64,000 nt of DNA from Beroe forskalii (taxonomy: Eukaryota; Ctenophora; Nuda; Beroida; Beroidae). The notes under the pieces were generated by a model. The model saw only the letters and a list, made by a program, of their open reading frames with translations. It was not told where the DNA came from and ran no database searches. Below are positions 61,489 through 64,000 of the stretch, piece by piece. The stretch spans positions 248,001 to 312,000 of the forward strand of contig WFMF01000053.1 of NCBI GenBank assembly GCA_011033025.1, written 5' to 3'. Numbering within the stretch: the first letter of the stretch is position 1; every line of letters starts with the position of its first letter. The position numbers were made by a program, and so were the translations under genes.

Positions 61489-63177
61489 TGTTGTATTAAC
61501 TAAATTTTTACTCTTTCATTATATGATACATTTCTTTGGTAATTTTATAATTTTAACCAAGTGGCACGTGTAATTTCAACCACGTGTGTTGTTGCAGTGG
61601 CATCAAATCTATATTTCTGCCCTATTTCGATATTCTATAAATGTGTAATAATAGTGACGATGATTAGATATTACGATAATGAAATTTAAGTTGATTCTTT
61701 TTAACAACATAAGTTTTTATAAGATAATTGTCAACACGCCTATTAAACGCGGACTGTTTGATTGAGATAATACATTCTTTTGTAGCTGTTAAAATGATTC
61801 TTCCTTACTCATTTACCCTTAAAAATTTTCACAAGCCTCCTTTGCCAATATTTGCTTACAGTATATTGGAGTATGACAAGCACTGGAACTTTTTAAAAGT
61901 TCTATTTATGTAGGTATTTATCTTTTAAATTATTATCTTAAGCTTGTGGCATCTACTGTAGTCTAAAATTGGCAATATTTATATTTTTAAAACTTTCATT
62001 CACTTATTCGTCTCAAAGTTTTTCAATTTAAAAAGAATATTATTCATAAAACAATGATAACATCAATTATCTGTTCAGTATGATAAGATATTTATTTATT
62101 CCTATATTTCATCACAATACCTACTTGAGACATATTTCCAGGAATTTAGCCTGGTTTAAGTGCTTGAGGGACTCACTCCCCCTCTCTTACCTCCCCCCTC
62201 TTGACATTTTATTTATATATACCCTCCTAAATAAGAGTCTTGCAACAACTCCAAAACGCTTCGGAACATCTAAGTGAACTTGTCATACCCTTGTAAGGGA
62301 GGAAGTCTCAGTGTCTCTTAATAAACTCGAGCCATATTAACATGTCATATTTTGACAATTAGTGTTGCAGAAGAACCTGCACCAGGTCTTTGAAATCAGG
62401 AGGCCTCCTGCTCACCTCCTAATTTCATTTCCCCCACCTTTGAAATCTGCGCCTCAGTTTACACACCTATATATAAGTACCTCTTTACTTGAAAGCTGTG
62501 AATGTTGTTCTGTGCCACATATTAATGCAAAGATCCTCAAGGTTTGGTTAATGCACATAACATTTTCCTGCAAGGATTCTCCCACCAACCTGCTGCATCA
62601 ATGTCAGAATGCGACCAGTAAACGTTATCTTAATAATCATATATATAATCTTATGGGGAGATAGAGAGAGAGAGTCCCACTTTGAACATGATAGCATAAA
62701 TAGTTAAACATTTCCTGGGTAGTGAGTTTGAATCAAATATGATATGTCTCGTAAGTGATGGAGCATAATATTAACACTTAATGGATATGGTAGATTGGAT
62801 CTTAGTAAAGCTAAAGTGGGTACTTTTAATAAAGCTGAGAGCCGCTACATTGCATTTCCACAGATCAATCAACTTCTGAAGCTTATAATATATTAACGTC
62901 TTAACGTCTGGAGCAGAACTTATTATATTATCGTTTTGCAGAAACCGTTTTATACGTATCAGGAGCTTGTCTTTTAGTACTACAAGCTTGTTTCAAGGAT
63001 GTAATAATATATGATTCTTGCGGCTCAATCCTTTAATACTGGAAGAGGTGGTTTGATGGTTGTAGGATAAGCAGAGAATGAATTTGGCGGATTCAAATAT
63101 TGTAATCGAATTTTTAACTTCACATGTATGAATATTGAAGATGCTAAGATTTTTTAAACTTTTATGCTATTTCACAG
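61489..63177. other. Spacer between the NUDCD1 exon copy and the last gene
   Basis: Clean AT-rich sequence and the good version of the damaged 57.7-58.9 kb block. No exon recognised before the acceptor at 63171-63177. It probably contains the promoter or first intron of the next gene. Confidence 0.5.
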
Positions 63178-64000
63178 GGCATGAGCGATGATGATGATTT
63201 TGTAGCAAAACCAGTAAGACGGTCTAAGCGAAAGAAGACAAGTGTAGTTCCTAAAGACATCCCTGGTGCGGTTATCAAATGTAACCTTGTGCAACACACT
63301 TCCTTCAAAAGTGATAACTACCCACTTGATGGTTTAATAAGCTCAGAAGATGATGAAGCTTCCTCAATAACCGCTCTGAAACATGGTTTTAAAACCCCCC
63401 AAGAGATTACCAGTAGATTTATCAATCTGCAAAACCTAACCACTTCCCAAAACATTGCCACTCCGCAAGAAATCGCCACTCCCCAAGACATCGGCACTCC
63501 CCAAAACCTCGGCACTCCGCAAGAAATCGCCACTCCGCAAGAAATCGCCACCACTTATTCGCACCCTCCACGAAGCTTAATTGCAGGGCAAGCAGTTGTG
63601 TCTCCTACAAGGGGGGTAACTGCTACAAGGGTAACTCCTACAAGGGGGGTAACTGCTGATTATCACAAAGCAGCCATTAGTGACGTAACGGGACCTTCCA
63701 CTTCCGATGAGAGCCGGATCATCTGCGGTTCAAAGGCACTTCCTCAATCATTACCGGTTAATAGTTCTCCTGTAGCAGCGGATGGTGGGAACCAACTCCA
63801 GTACATCAAGACAGCTACAAAGGACCTTTGTGATAGGGCGCTTAGTAACGGAAGATTAAAACAGAGGTCGCTACTTTGCTTGATGAAAGGTTCAAATAAT
63901 GGCAATTCTCTGCAAAATGTGGATAAGCACAAAACATCACCCAAGAAATCGAATTCACATCAGATCTGTCATCGCCAGAAACACGAAGATCCTGACAACA
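63178..64000 (+). CDS. Partial gene: unrecognised basic/acidic nuclear-type protein with TPQ repeats
   Basis: After a TTCACAG acceptor, GGC then ATG (63181) opens a frame that stays open to the window end (273 codons, no stop). It begins MSDDDDFVAKPVRRSKRKK, an acidic patch and a bipartite-like basic signal. Residues about 87-124 hold six hexapeptides of the type IATPQE, encoded by 18-bp units at 63440-63551, then PTRGVTATRVTPTRGVTAD. The rest is Ser/Asn/Lys-rich, with KTSPKKS. The first residues recall the SDSDDDFV start of RAD51AP1, but I see no further likeness, so I do not name it. The minus-strand open frames here are shadows. A preceding exon in the same phase is possible. Confidence 0.65.

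Overview
The window is nuclear DNA of an intron-bearing metazoan. GT-AG introns interrupt conserved animal proteins, coding density is low, and the non-coding part is AT-leaning and full of tandem arrays, foldbacks and short dispersed repeats. Side-by-side near-identical exon copies fit a highly heterozygous, probably marine, invertebrate. I cannot fix the phylum from sequence alone. There are no CRISPR arrays or operons, and I found no tRNA or rRNA genes by eye.

Layout, all recognised genes on the + strand. (1) About 1-3053: 3' end of an unidentified gene. (2) 4191-6272: a five-exon RING-finger protein. (3) 6852-7583: an intronless SFR1/Mei5-like recombination factor. (4) 8106-9174: EIF4E2 (4EHP), four exons. 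(5) 9887-42653: BCKDHB, the E1-beta subunit of mitochondrial branched-chain 2-oxoacid dehydrogenase, about 1.1 kb of coding sequence over 33 kb and ten exons. Its introns hold nearly all the dispersed repeats and a 2.07 kb element with terminal inverted repeats. (6) 42654-53595: gene-free, with an 18-bp minisatellite (48596-50052) and a 58-bp satellite (50643-52058). (7) 53596-56726: NUDCD1. (8) 56727-59893: corrupted, homopolymer-rich sequence that reads as a damaged copy of 61.9-64 kb. (9) 59894-61488: a second copy of the large NUDCD1 exon. (10) 63181 to the window end: an open exon of an unrecognised nuclear-type protein with TPQ repeats.

The genes do not form a pathway. They are neighbours with separate roles: ubiquitin ligation, homologous recombination, cap binding, branched-chain amino acid breakdown and Hsp90-type co-chaperoning.

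The most interesting points are: two tandem arrays grown from exon/intron junctions of BCKDHB, so that 5' splice sites are multiplied; a 2.07 kb TIR element with a 6-bp candidate target-site duplication; a dispersed roughly 45-bp repeat carrying TGACGTCA palindromes; and an apparent NUDCD1 tandem duplication that looks like an assembly (haplotype) artefact with a low-quality filler. I found no convincing wholly new molecular system.
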